64,000 bases of DNA, from contig NZ_LR884459.1 of assembly GCF_904848165.1 (NCBI RefSeq), positions 1,984,001 through 2,048,000 on the forward strand, in the 5' to 3' direction. This stretch comes from Psychrobacter arenosus. GTDB taxonomy: Bacteria; Pseudomonadota; Gammaproteobacteria; Pseudomonadales; Moraxellaceae. Shown piece after piece: positions 56,597 through 64,000 of this stretch; the first letter of the stretch is position 1; every line of letters starts with the position of its first letter. The position numbers were made by a program, and so were the translations under genes. The notes beneath the pieces are model-generated. The model saw nothing but the letters and a program-made list of their open reading frames with translations. It was not told where the DNA came from and ran no database searches.

Positions 56597-57952
56597 GTGA
56601 CATGGCAGCAGAGGTCTTCTGCAAGCAGCGCTGATAACTTAACCTTATTAGAAGCGATGCTAATGAAGCAAACTCTGACGACTGCTCAGCGCGATATTGT
56701 GACCCTCTGGTATCAAGTGAATGCCTCCCTCTCTGCTTATCGCAAACTCCTTACCAACTATGGCTCAGCCAGCGCTGCCTTAGCAAAATCGTCTAGCGAT
56801 TGGCAAGCTTTAGGCGTGCATCAAGCTCATCTAACTCGGTTTGCCGACCCTGCCAAAGCCGAACAAGCGCTAGAGGCTATTGAGCAGGCACTAAAACAAG
56901 AACATTACGGCATACTTTTTCAAGAAGATAGCGCTTATCCTAAGCAGCTCCTGCAAATTTTTGACCCGCCGCCCCTGCTGTTTTATCGCGGCAACCAGTC
57001 ACGGCTGCTCGAAGCGCAGATTGCTATTGTGGGGACGCGAAAACCCACCGCGCAAGCGCAAAAAATCACTTTTGATATCGCGCAATATCTAGCCGAAGCA
57101 GGTTACGTTATTACTAGCGGTTTAGCCGTTGGGGTCGATAGATACGCGCATTTAGGAGCTTTAGCCGCCGCGAATACTAGCGAAAACCAAGCTGCACACA
57201 GTAATGGGCAAGCGTGCATGGGGCGTACAGTCGGGGTTATGGGCACAGGCATTGAGGTCTGTTATCCCAAACATCACGAACGTTTATTTGCGCAGATTAT
57301 TAACCAAGGAGGCTGTCTTATCTCAGAGTTGCTGCCGGGTACCCAAGCCAATAAACATACCTTTCCCCGGCGCAATCGTCTGGTTGCAGGTCTTAGTCTC
57401 GCCACTATCGTTAGCGAAGCCGCGGTAAAAAGTGGCTCGCTGATTACCGCGCGTTTGACCGCAGAGCAAGGTAAACAAGTCTTTGCTATTCCCAGTTATA
57501 TTGACAATATTAATGCGGAAGGCTGCCATCACTTAATCCGTGAAGGCGCGACTTTAATTTATCACCCTGACCAAGTTATCGAAGATGTGCAGCTACAAAA
57601 TCCGTCTACCTTTAACGGCCGTATGTCCCAAAATAATGCGGCTATGAATAGAAATAACAGCCCATTTTCTTCTGCTAATAGAGCCCACCATAATCTAAGT
57701 TGTAGCACAGCAAATAACCCTGCCGTTAACCGGCCTGTAGAGACCGTAGCGGCGCAGAAGCAAGGCGTGGAGATAAAGGATATCGCAGACCATTTACACC
57801 CCGTATATGAGCAATTAGACTGGTCTGGACAGGACTTAGATGCGCTTAAAAGAGTAACTCAACTTGAAACCGCGGCATTACTAGGCAAATTGATGGAACT
57901 TGAATTACTCGGTCTCATTGTGCAGCAAGGCGGTCGTTATCTTAGGGTATAA
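56597..57952 (+). CDS. dprA: DNA-processing protein DprA
   Basis: Loads RecA on incoming single-stranded DNA during natural transformation. About 451 residues. The SAM-like N-terminal helices are followed by the Rossmann (smf) domain with YPKQLLQIFDPPPLLFYRG, IAIVGTRKPTAQAQ, ITSGLAVGVDRYAHLGAL, GVMGTGIEVCYPKHH, SELLPGTQANKHTFPRRNRLVAGLS and AAVKSGSLITARLTAEQGKQVFAIP. A long Asn-rich linker (about 335-390) leads to a C-terminal winged-helix DprA/DML1 domain. The frame opens with a GTG at 56597; in-frame ATGs at 56657 or 56663 are alternatives. It indicates transformation ability in this lineage, fitting Psychrobacter. Confidence 0.95.
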   Translation: MTWQQRSSASSADNLTLLEAMLMKQTLTTAQRDIVTLWYQVNASLSAYRKLLTNYGSASAALAKSSSDWQALGVHQAHLTRFADPAKAEQALEAIEQALKQEHYGILFQEDSAYPKQLLQIFDPPPLLFYRGNQSRLLEAQIAIVGTRKPTAQAQKITFDIAQYLAEAGYVITSGLAVGVDRYAHLGALAAANTSENQAAHSNGQACMGRTVGVMGTGIEVCYPKHHERLFAQIINQGGCLISELLPGTQANKHTFPRRNRLVAGLSLATIVSEAAVKSGSLITARLTAEQGKQVFAIPSYIDNINAEGCHHLIREGATLIYHPDQVIEDVQLQNPSTFNGRMSQNNAAMNRNNSPFSSANRAHHNLSCSTANNPAVNRPVETVAAQKQGVEIKDIADHLHPVYEQLDWSGQDLDALKRVTQLETAALLGKLMELELLGLIVQQGGRYLRV

Positions 57953-58003
57953 TTTAATCTTCAGAATTCTGTTTTAATCTTCATTATTAGTTAGTAAATT
58001 TTT

Positions 58004-58678
58004 ATGACAAATATCAGCGCTATGACTACCAACGATATGCTGTCTAGTACTCAGGCTCATACAGCGGCTTCTGCAAAAGTCACCGAGTCAATAGCACAAG
58101 CGGCGCAATGGCTACAGCAAGGCAGCTTGCTGGCTTATCCTACCGAAAGTGTCTGGGGTATAGGCTGTGATGCTTATAACCAACAGGCAGTCCAACAGAT
58201 ATTAGCGATTAAACAGCGTCCAGCTGCCAAAGGGATGATTGTCATTACCGACAGTAGCGAGCGCCTTACGCCCTTTTTGACCATGCTTACCGCTGAGCAA
58301 CGCGAGCTCATAATCCCCAGTTGGCAAGATGAGCAAACGATCTCGGAAGCCCAAGCTCATACCTGGTTGCTGCCCATCCCAGCATCTTTAAATCCGCCGC
58401 TGCCGCACTGGATTACCGGTGAGCATCAGAGTATCGCTGTACGGGTTATTGCGCATCCGCTAATACGCCAACTCTGTGAACAAATGGTAAGCGAGGATAA
58501 CCCTTTTGGCTTCATCGTCTCGACCAGTTGTAACCCTTCAGGGCAAGACCCCGCGACCACATTAGCGCAAGCCTATGCGCATTTTGGTGAGCAAATAGGC
58601 TACCTAGCAGCACCTACGCTTGGCTATAAGCAACCTAGTCAAATAAGAGACGCACTGACGGGTCAGATTATTCGCTAA
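58004..58678 (+). CDS. tsaC: L-threonylcarbamoyladenylate synthase TsaC
   Basis: Makes threonylcarbamoyl-AMP for the t6A37 tRNA modification. 224 residues of the YrdC/Sua5 fold: AAQWLQQGSLLAYPTESVWGIGCDAYNQQAV at the front, KQRPAAKGMIVI (the conserved KxR), IAVRVIAHPLIRQLC and FIVSTSCNPSGQDPATT. It is the short TsaC type, without a Sua5 C-terminal domain. An N-terminal extension of about 25 residues makes the start uncertain (58004 or the ATG at 58022). It is 51 bases after dprA, likely one transcript. Confidence 0.95.
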   Translation: MTNISAMTTNDMLSSTQAHTAASAKVTESIAQAAQWLQQGSLLAYPTESVWGIGCDAYNQQAVQQILAIKQRPAAKGMIVITDSSERLTPFLTMLTAEQRELIIPSWQDEQTISEAQAHTWLLPIPASLNPPLPHWITGEHQSIAVRVIAHPLIRQLCEQMVSEDNPFGFIVSTSCNPSGQDPATTLAQAYAHFGEQIGYLAAPTLGYKQPSQIRDALTGQIIR

Positions 58679-58739
58679 TAATTAGCCTAAAAAAGTTTAC
58701 CCAGTTAATTTAAAGCACCGCAACAAGTCTTACATTTTA

Positions 58740-58759
58740 ATTTCACTCTTGACAGAAAT
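58740..58759. promoter_or_regulatory. shared 20-bp element, copy 1 (upstream of the GbsR-type gene)
   Basis: ATTTCACTCTTGACAGAAAT: ATTTC and GAAAT arms with a 10-base spacer, 138 bases before the regulator start. The same pattern occurs at 59479 and 61540. The spacer contains TTGACA, so overlap with a promoter minus-35 is possible. Confidence 0.6.
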
Positions 58760-58897
58760 ATATGAATAGCTCATGATAAGTCATTGGTTTAGACTTTATC
58801 TTGAAATATTCTCTATAAAAGATAGGTAATATAAGCAAAGATAAAGGGTGAGCCGTTGTCTAAGTACTACCTAAATAATATGAAAGTAGAGTGAGTT

Positions 58898-59416
58898 ATG
58901 AGATTAAATCCAGCGACCGAAAAGTTTATCTTGCATTGGGGTGAGATGGGGACGCAATGGGGAGTCAATCGCACCATGTCGCAGATTCATGCGCTGCTTT
59001 ATATTATTGGCAAGCCTTTAAATGCAGAAGAAATCACCGAAACGCTTGGGGTAGCCCGTTCTAACGTCTCGACCAGCATTAAAGAATTACAAAACTGGGG
59101 CTTGGTACAAAAGGTCTCCATACTAGGCGATCGCCGCGATCATTTCACCACTAATACGGATGTCTGGGAATTGGCACGAGTCATCGTAGTAGAAAGACAA
59201 AAGCGTGAATTAGACCCTACGGTACAGTTTTTACAAGAGCTGATGGACAGCCCCGAGTTTGAGAATGAGAACAGTAGTGTTAAAGCCCGTATTAAAGAGA
59301 CCCATGAGTTTATTGAGACGGTCACGACCTGGTCTACGGAAATGTTAAAGCTGCCAACCAGTTCTTTAAAGAAGATACTTAAACTGGGCGCTAGTATTAA
59401 GAAGTTTTTACGCTAA
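58898..59416 (+). CDS. GbsR/MarR-type winged-helix transcriptional regulator
   Basis: A 172-residue DNA-binding protein of the GbsR group. LHWGEMGTQWGVNRTMSQIHALLYIIGKPLNAEEITETLGVARSNVSTSIKELQNWGLV is the winged helix-turn-helix with its preceding dimer helix, and GDRRDHFT is the typical wing. The C-terminal helices (residues about 90-172) probably dimerise. In Bacillus GbsR represses choline/betaine genes; the effector here is unknown. Genes to the right (a membrane protein, epimerase, desaturase) share an upstream element with it, suggesting local autoregulation. Confidence 0.88.
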   Translation: MRLNPATEKFILHWGEMGTQWGVNRTMSQIHALLYIIGKPLNAEEITETLGVARSNVSTSIKELQNWGLVQKVSILGDRRDHFTTNTDVWELARVIVVERQKRELDPTVQFLQELMDSPEFENENSSVKARIKETHEFIETVTTWSTEMLKLPTSSLKKILKLGASIKKFLR

Positions 59417-59478
59417 TGAGGTGATCTGTTTGCTTATTACCTCATAAATTATTTTTAAATTAAAAAATTTAACATTGT

Positions 59479-59498
59479 ATTTCAGTTATGACAGAAAT
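59479..59498. promoter_or_regulatory. shared 20-bp element, copy 2 (upstream of small membrane protein)
   Basis: ATTTCAGTTATGACAGAAAT, 115 bases before the gene start. Arms identical to copies 1 and 3; the spacer differs from copy 1 at three of ten positions. Confidence 0.6.
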
Positions 59499-59612
59499 TA
59501 ATAAAAAATTAAATTGGATAATTTGATAGTAAAAAGATAGATAGTGACATGATAGGTAGTATAGAAATAGAGAGTAAAACAGCTTTAATTGCAAAAGTCA
59601 TGGAGCGTCAGA

Positions 59613-60161
59613 ATGATTATTCACAATGAAAATATCTATAGTAAAACGGATAGCAAAACAGACGCTGTAGTGACGCTAAATAAGCAAGTCGATAGCGAGA
59701 AGAGCACAGCTATTTCGCTAGAACCATCACCAACAACTGACGATGGCGAGCAAAACAGATATCCCACCAGTAGGGTTATTGCCCTTTATCTATTTTTTGG
59801 TGGGCCAATCGGAGGGGGTTTAATAGGGTTGTTATTATTACTCATCACTGGAGAGTTTGGGGCCGTACTATTTATCCCAGTGGGCATGGTATTGGGTTTA
59901 GGCCTAGGTTTAATTCCTGCGACACTTACGGGCATATTTGCCGCATATTTTGAATTAGTACGGGAACCAAAAGACTTAGTTGTGGTCACGATAGTAGGGG
60001 CGTTCATCACCGTTATCTACACGCTAATAGCGCTAGTCACAATGAGTGAAAATATAGAAGTCATTGGTGTATCAGTAATGGCTGCTCTGTTAGGAGGACT
60101 TAGTGCCTTGGTTACAGGCCTGCTGTTTTTACACAAACCTACAAGCCTGCGAACAGGGTAA
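59613..60161 (+). CDS. hypothetical four-helix membrane protein
   Basis: From the ATG at 59613 (GGAG seven bases upstream) it has 182 residues: a soluble Thr/Ser/Glu-rich N-terminus of about 50, then four Gly-rich transmembrane helices. It resembles the protein at 62490-63011 in layout: GLIPATLTGIFAAYF against GFIPAFLTVGWLII after helix 2, and LLGGLSALVTGLLFLHKP against FIGGLSTVITTGYILKKP at the end. I infer that they are paralogues. The family is not recognised and no catalytic motif is seen. Confidence 0.75.
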   Translation: MIIHNENIYSKTDSKTDAVVTLNKQVDSEKSTAISLEPSPTTDDGEQNRYPTSRVIALYLFFGGPIGGGLIGLLLLLITGEFGAVLFIPVGMVLGLGLGLIPATLTGIFAAYFELVREPKDLVVVTIVGAFITVIYTLIALVTMSENIEVIGVSVMAALLGGLSALVTGLLFLHKPTSLRTG

Positions 60162-60341
60162 AGGGCTGATAATTCAAGCAGGTAATAGAGATTTTCTCTC
60201 TAACCAACTGCATTTATAGCCTAGTTTATGTTTCTTAAATCCTCCAAAACCTACTTTGACAAAGACTAGGAAATAGCACACGATATCTTAAAAGGAATCG
60301 ACTTAATTTAATAAATATAACCATTTAAAAGGGACCATAAT

Positions 60342-61262
60342 ATGAATATTTTAATCAGTGGCGGTAGCGGATTTATAGGCAGTGCTTTTAGTGACTGGCT
60401 ACAAAATCATACTGATACTCCTGTACAAATCACTTGGCTAACGCGTGATGCCAGCCAAGTCCATCCTCAGTATGTCACTATGATGACTTACGACGAGCTA
60501 CAAACTTCGCCATTAAGTTTTGATGTGATTATTAACCTAGCAGGGACGGGTATTGCCGACGCTCGCTGGAGCGACGAGCGTAAAAAACTCTTATTAGACA
60601 GTCGCTTAAAACCTACCCAAGCACTCTTAGATTATATGGCTCGTATAGAGGTAAAACCGCAACTGTTAGTCAGTGGTTCCGCAATTGGTTGGTATGGGGC
60701 GCAAGGCAATAAACCATTGAATGAAAGCAGTAGTTTTGAGCAGGATTTCGCTCATGATCTCTGTGAAACTTGGGAGCAATTAGCATTGAAAGCGACTGAA
60801 TACGGCGTTCCCGTTGCTCTAGTGCGTACCGGTATTGTGATTCACCCAACAGGCGGTATGGTCGGTAAATTATTGACGCCTTTTAAGATGTGTGTAGGAG
60901 GTCAGTTGGGTGATGGTGAGCAGATTATGAGTTGGATCAGTCGCACCGATTGGATTAGAGCGGCTTGGTTTATCATTGAAAAAGAATTATCGGCGGCTTC
61001 CAATAACCAAGCTCAGGCAGACAGTAAAATTTATAACTTAACCGCACCAAACCCTATTACTAACGCTACTTTTACTAAAGCGATGGGCAATTGGCTCCAC
61101 CGGCCTACGCTATTTACTTTACCTGCGCCCTTATTAAAATTGATGTTTGGGGAGATGTCGACCTTGCTAGTAGATGGACAGAAAGTATTGCCCACAGCAT
61201 TGTTAGAGGCTGGTTTCGCCTTTGAGCACACTACTATTCAACAAGCTTTAGAGCAGCAATAA
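60342..61262 (+). CDS. TIGR01777 family SDR epimerase
   Basis: A 306-residue extended short-chain dehydrogenase. NAD(P) motif ILISGGSGFIGSAFSDWL; INLAGTGIADARWSDERKKLLLDSRLKPTQAL is a TIGR01777 signature; SGSAIGWYGAQG supplies the active-site Tyr region; VRTGIVIHPTGGMVGKLLTPFK and GDGEQIMSWI are typical of the family. C-terminal DUF1731 segment: LPAPLLKLMFGEMSTLLVDGQKVLP. The family (E. coli YfcH) has no proven substrate. It lies between the two paralogous membrane proteins. Confidence 0.92.
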   Translation: MNILISGGSGFIGSAFSDWLQNHTDTPVQITWLTRDASQVHPQYVTMMTYDELQTSPLSFDVIINLAGTGIADARWSDERKKLLLDSRLKPTQALLDYMARIEVKPQLLVSGSAIGWYGAQGNKPLNESSSFEQDFAHDLCETWEQLALKATEYGVPVALVRTGIVIHPTGGMVGKLLTPFKMCVGGQLGDGEQIMSWISRTDWIRAAWFIIEKELSAASNNQAQADSKIYNLTAPNPITNATFTKAMGNWLHRPTLFTLPAPLLKLMFGEMSTLLVDGQKVLPTALLEAGFAFEHTTIQQALEQQ

Positions 61263-61306
61263 GCATTAGGGTAAATCTTATGAATTAACCCTATGCTGAT
61301 GGCTTA

Positions 61307-61322
61307 TGTTTCACGTGAAACT
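61307..61322. other. parS-like centromere site 11
   Basis: TGTTTCACGTGAAACT, perfect 14-bp core, 15 of 16. Intergenic, about 25 kb from oriC. Confidence 0.87.
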
Positions 61323-61346
61323 ACAATATTAATTACAATACTCAGA

Positions 61347-61362
61347 TGTTCCACGTGAAACT
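61347..61362. other. parS-like site 12
   Basis: TGTTCCACGTGAAACT, 14 of 16, forming a pair with site 11. Confidence 0.65.
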
Positions 61363-61539
61363 TTTATTTAACCTATGAGTTGCTTAGATTGTATTGTAAG
61401 GATAAAGCTAATAGTTTGTAGCTAAAAAAGCTTCTATAGTTTACTGAGAATTTTACTAGCAATAATCACCATAAAAAGTTTTGACGCAGGAGTAGGAAGA
61501 GTATTGGTCGTAAAATTAAGATAAAAAATTTATCGTTAT

Positions 61540-61559
61540 ATTTCATTTATAACAGAAAT
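61540..61559. promoter_or_regulatory. shared 20-bp element, copy 3 (upstream of desaturase)
   Basis: ATTTCATTTATAACAGAAAT, 100 bases before the desaturase start, with arms identical to copies 1 and 2. Confidence 0.6.
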
Positions 61560-61659
61560 TATAGAAATTAATATTTGTTCTGTTAATGAATCAAGTCATT
61601 AAGTAGCTGCAGTAAATCGATAAAGGCTATCATTGTAAATAGCCATTAAGGAGCAAGCC

Positions 61660-62469
61660 ATGCGCCATCCTGCGTTAGCTAATATCGAGTGGCAAGACCT
61701 ACGAGAGCTTCGGTCCGTCGAAGTCGTCTATAACGTGGTATTGTCCCTGCCCTTTTTATTATTATCGTGGTATTCCGTGCTGCAGGGTTGGTGGTGGCTA
61801 GCCCTTAGCGCCTCGTTTTTCTTTTTTATGGCGGCGTTAAGACAAGCCCATGACTGCTATCATCGCACGCTCGGCGTGGGAAAAATGGGCACTGAGCTGA
61901 TATTATTTGCCTTGAGTATGACCATGTTATGCAGTACCCACGCTATTCGACATACTCACCTTAATCACCACCGCGATCCATTAGGTAAGAGTGACGTTGA
62001 GGGCAATTGGGCACGCCTACCTTGGTATCAAGCTATTTTTGGCGGTGGTCTATTTTCTATCGCCATTCAATGGTTTGGCCTAACGCATGGCAGTCGGCGC
62101 CACCGTATATTGGTCATAGTAGATATGCTCTTAATTGGCTCGGTAATCGCAGCTGCAATCATTACTATGCATCCTATTTTGGTCTATCAAGTATTGGTGA
62201 TGCTCTTAGCTAATATGTTGGTGGGATTCTTTGCGGTTTGGAGTGTGCATCATGGCTGCGATGAAACCGTTTATGCTCGCAGCGAGCGGCAACCTTTGGT
62301 GAATTTATTGACCTTCAACTTGCTCTATCATATTGAACATCATCTGTTTCCCGCCGTTCCTACCCATCATTTGCCACAACTGGCCGAGCGCTTAGACCGC
62401 GCTACGCCGCAATGGACGGGACAGCCTGTCATTCCTAAGGTAAGTCGGCATAAAGTTACCATAAACTAG
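61660..62469 (+). CDS. Membrane fatty acid desaturase
   Basis: A 269-residue integral-membrane di-iron desaturase or hydroxylase-type protein. The three His boxes are HDCYH (about residues 64-68), HTHLNHH (about 98-104) and HIEHH (about 226-230), with another VHHGCDE pair before the last. About four transmembrane helices. Such enzymes introduce double bases into acyl chains, often for membrane fluidity in the cold; acyl specificity is not readable. It is shorter than the delta-9 desaturases. Site AAGGAGCAAGCC precedes the ATG. Followed after 20 bases by the small membrane protein, likely one operon. Confidence 0.9.
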   Translation: MRHPALANIEWQDLRELRSVEVVYNVVLSLPFLLLSWYSVLQGWWWLALSASFFFFMAALRQAHDCYHRTLGVGKMGTELILFALSMTMLCSTHAIRHTHLNHHRDPLGKSDVEGNWARLPWYQAIFGGGLFSIAIQWFGLTHGSRRHRILVIVDMLLIGSVIAAAIITMHPILVYQVLVMLLANMLVGFFAVWSVHHGCDETVYARSERQPLVNLLTFNLLYHIEHHLFPAVPTHHLPQLAERLDRATPQWTGQPVIPKVSRHKVTIN

Positions 62470-62489
62470 TAAGAAATAAGGCATTACCA

Positions 62490-63011
62490 ATGAAACAGAA
62501 CGCCGATAAATCAGTAGAACAGGAATTCGTAGTCCCAGAACCGTTCAACGAGGCGCTACTACCGCAAAAGCCGTTAGCTCAAGAAAATGACTGGGGTATG
62601 CTATTGGTCAAATTTAGCGCAATATCCGCCATAATCAGTGGCGGTCTATTCGTGATTATAACTATGCTATACACCGGTATTACAGGAGGTGTGGCGTCTT
62701 TTAATCCATTTTTAGGCGTGATGGTGGCAGTATTTAGTGGGCCAATGTATGGCTTTATCCCAGCCTTCCTAACCGTTGGATGGCTCATCATTCGTAGATT
62801 GAAAGTGGCAAATGCTCGCACTTTATTAGAGATGTTCATTGCGGCTGGTTTGCTAACCACTGGCTATAGCTACCTTATTCTACAAGGATCGATGGAGACG
62901 GCTATCCAGTTTTTAGGATTTGGTTTTATAGGGGGGCTGAGTACGGTCATAACGACTGGGTACATACTAAAAAAGCCTCAGAAAAAGGTAACTGTGCCAC
63001 CTTTACAATAA
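62490..63011 (+). CDS. hypothetical four-helix membrane protein (paralogue of 59613 gene)
   Basis: A 173-residue protein with a soluble acidic N-terminus of about 35 residues and four transmembrane helices. Similar in plan and in short motifs to the 59613-60161 protein (GFIPAFLTV after helix 2; FIGGLSTVITTGYILKKP at the end). Co-transcribed with the desaturase by spacing (20 bases, AATAAGGCATTACC before the ATG). Function unknown; the context suggests membrane-lipid physiology. Confidence 0.75.
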   Translation: MKQNADKSVEQEFVVPEPFNEALLPQKPLAQENDWGMLLVKFSAISAIISGGLFVIITMLYTGITGGVASFNPFLGVMVAVFSGPMYGFIPAFLTVGWLIIRRLKVANARTLLEMFIAAGLLTTGYSYLILQGSMETAIQFLGFGFIGGLSTVITTGYILKKPQKKVTVPPLQ

Positions 63012-63171
63012 TAAATTTTATTAAAAAAGACCTAAGCATTAACGCTTAAAAAGTATCGTTTTATCATTAAGCATTTATTATGAAAGTTCAGTGAAACTAG
63101 CGGTGCTGTGTGGTGGTCAGCGTAAAGCTGCTTTAAGATGATGACTTTCTGTCATTAAAGATTACGCCTCC

Positions 63172-64000
63172 ATGTGGCTTTTCATCCTCCTTACCCAAGC
63201 TTTAGCCCTAGCAACGACGCTAATTTTAGGCTGGTTTTTTCGACCTAAAAAAATCTTTAGCAAAGTCATTTTAACCCTAGTTATCTTTGCCCTGAGTAAC
63301 GTCATTTTATTTTATGGGCTTAGTGAGATTTGGCGTGAGCGTTTCCGCATTTATTTAATTTTCAGTATCTTACAAGGGTTTATGGTCTATGCTGCCTTGA
63401 TCACAGTCGGTTTAGGAGGGCTGTATTGTCGAGTACTCAAGCGTAAACCACGACCTAAGCTCGCACGCTTACTAGCAATAGCGACTTATATAGGTATTGT
63501 CGGGTTGGCAGTCTTTAATAGCTATTCTCCGGTAGTAAAACGCCTTACGGTGACCATTGATAAACCCTTAGAAACTCCTATGACCTTAGCTTTAGTGTCC
63601 GATACCCATTGGGGCAAATGGTTTGGCAATCGGCAGATTGATAAGTTGGTCAGTATGATTGATGGCGAACAGGTCGATGCGGTGGTCTTGGCGGGCGATA
63701 TCATGGACGATACTACAATCTATTACGATAAAACCAACATGGCGGCGCACTTTAGCCAACTGCATGCGCCGCTTGGCGTATATGCTGTATTGGGCAATCA
63801 TGATTATCTCGGCTATGAAGAGCGCATAGCGCAAGCGGTGACTAATGCCGGTATTACGGTATTGGATAATGAGTCGGTATTATTAGACGACAAGGTATGG
63901 CTAGTCGGTCGTTCGGATGATTTAGACCGCACCCGCTTAACGGCTGCAGACCTTTTAAAGCCTTTGGACACTGTTAAACCCACGCTATTTTTAGAGCATC
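63172..64000 (+). CDS. Metallophosphoesterase, truncated by window end
   Basis: The open frame from the ATG at 63172 runs off the window (276 codons seen). The N-terminal part has four hydrophobic helices (residues 1-120). The calcineurin-type domain follows: SDTHWG (D and H ligands, about residue 143), AGDIMDD (about 177), GNHDY (about 211) and a later Glu-His at the edge. The combination of an N-terminal membrane region and this domain matches YkuE/YaeI-type membrane-linked phosphoesterases, some of which act on lipids such as UDP-diacylglucosamine. The substrate is undetermined. A TGACAGAAAG half-match of the 20-bp element lies upstream on the opposite strand (about 63147-63156). Confidence 0.88.
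   Translation, partial: MWLFILLTQALALATTLILGWFFRPKKIFSKVILTLVIFALSNVILFYGLSEIWRERFRIYLIFSILQGFMVYAALITVGLGGLYCRVLKRKPRPKLARLLAIATYIGIVGLAVFNSYSPVVKRLTVTIDKPLETPMTLALVSDTHWGKWFGNRQIDKLVSMIDGEQVDAVVLAGDIMDDTTIYYDKTNMAAHFSQLHAPLGVYAVLGNHDYLGYEERIAQAVTNAGITVLDNESVLLDDKVWLVGRSDDLDRTRLTAADLLKPLDTVKPTLFLEH

Larger units (their letters stand above)
61263..61659. other. epimerase-desaturase gap with two parS-like sites
   Basis: About 400 AT-rich bases, no gene. Holds parS-like sites at 61307 and 61347 (40 bases apart) and copy 3 of the 20-bp element at 61540. The desaturase promoter must also be here. Confidence 0.65.

Overview
The window looks like the chromosomal replication-origin region of a gammaproteobacterium of the family Moraxellaceae, most likely Psychrobacter. 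The reasons are the gene order gyrB-recF-dnaN-dnaA / oriC / rpmH-rnpA-yidD-yidC-mnmE, the style of the proteins (long linkers in DnaA, RecF and RsmB), moderate G+C, and a set of parS-like palindromes around the origin. The genus is inferred from memory of the families, not from a search.

Layout. 0-9.8 kb: an L,D-transpeptidase lipoprotein, a cystine-type symporter, an HPP membrane protein, a DinB-fold protein, a small lipoprotein, a translationally coupled DUF2157/DUF4401/GDYXXLXY membrane module and a medium-chain reductase. 10.0-11.8 kb: a solitary AT-rich DUF262/DUF1524 (GmrSD-like, possibly defence) gene between two look-alike terminators. 11.9-22.8 kb: guaA, then a three-gene glycerol-phosphate/ether-lipid-like cluster (AGPS-like FAD enzyme, GlpD-like dehydrogenase, FGGY kinase), a BCCT transporter and a MalY/PatB lyase. 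22.9-24.3 kb: a HepT/MntA toxin-antitoxin pair bracketed by two related palindromic repeats. 24.3-28.3 kb: AEC transporter, crotonase, rlmF, mntP. 28.4-42.5 kb: the origin block, with gyrB, recF, dnaN and dnaA on the minus strand and rpmH, rnpA, yidD, yidC and mnmE on the plus strand. 42.6-45.7 kb: nrdR, ribD and riboflavin synthase. 45.8-58.7 kb: a CAP-domain lipoprotein, a large hybrid histidine kinase, fmt-rsmB, thrC, a LysM protein, dprA and tsaC. 58.9-63.0 kb: a GbsR-type regulator, two similar small membrane proteins, a TIGR01777 epimerase and a fatty-acid desaturase, with a shared 20-bp element ahead of three of these genes. The window ends inside a metallophosphoesterase.

Three genes next to oriC are broken as given: dnaA (net frameshift, best explained by three indels), yidD (frameshift) and yidC (one in-frame TAG). 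The dnaA and rnpA/yidD defects lie in short, extremely AT-rich patches that still encode the expected proteins, one on each side of oriC. dnaA and yidC are normally essential, so local sequence error is the first explanation to test, with a recombined AT-rich patch as the alternative.

Other points of note: twelve parS-like sites from 4.7 to 61.4 kb, several embedded in coding sequence as FHVKQ or VSRET peptides; a second cluster of DnaA boxes interleaved with parS-like sites in the ribD-ribE gap; a strongly nested hairpin between yidD and yidC; and a four-copy 14-bp tandem repeat ahead of the reductase gene. No tRNA, rRNA, IS element or CRISPR array was seen.
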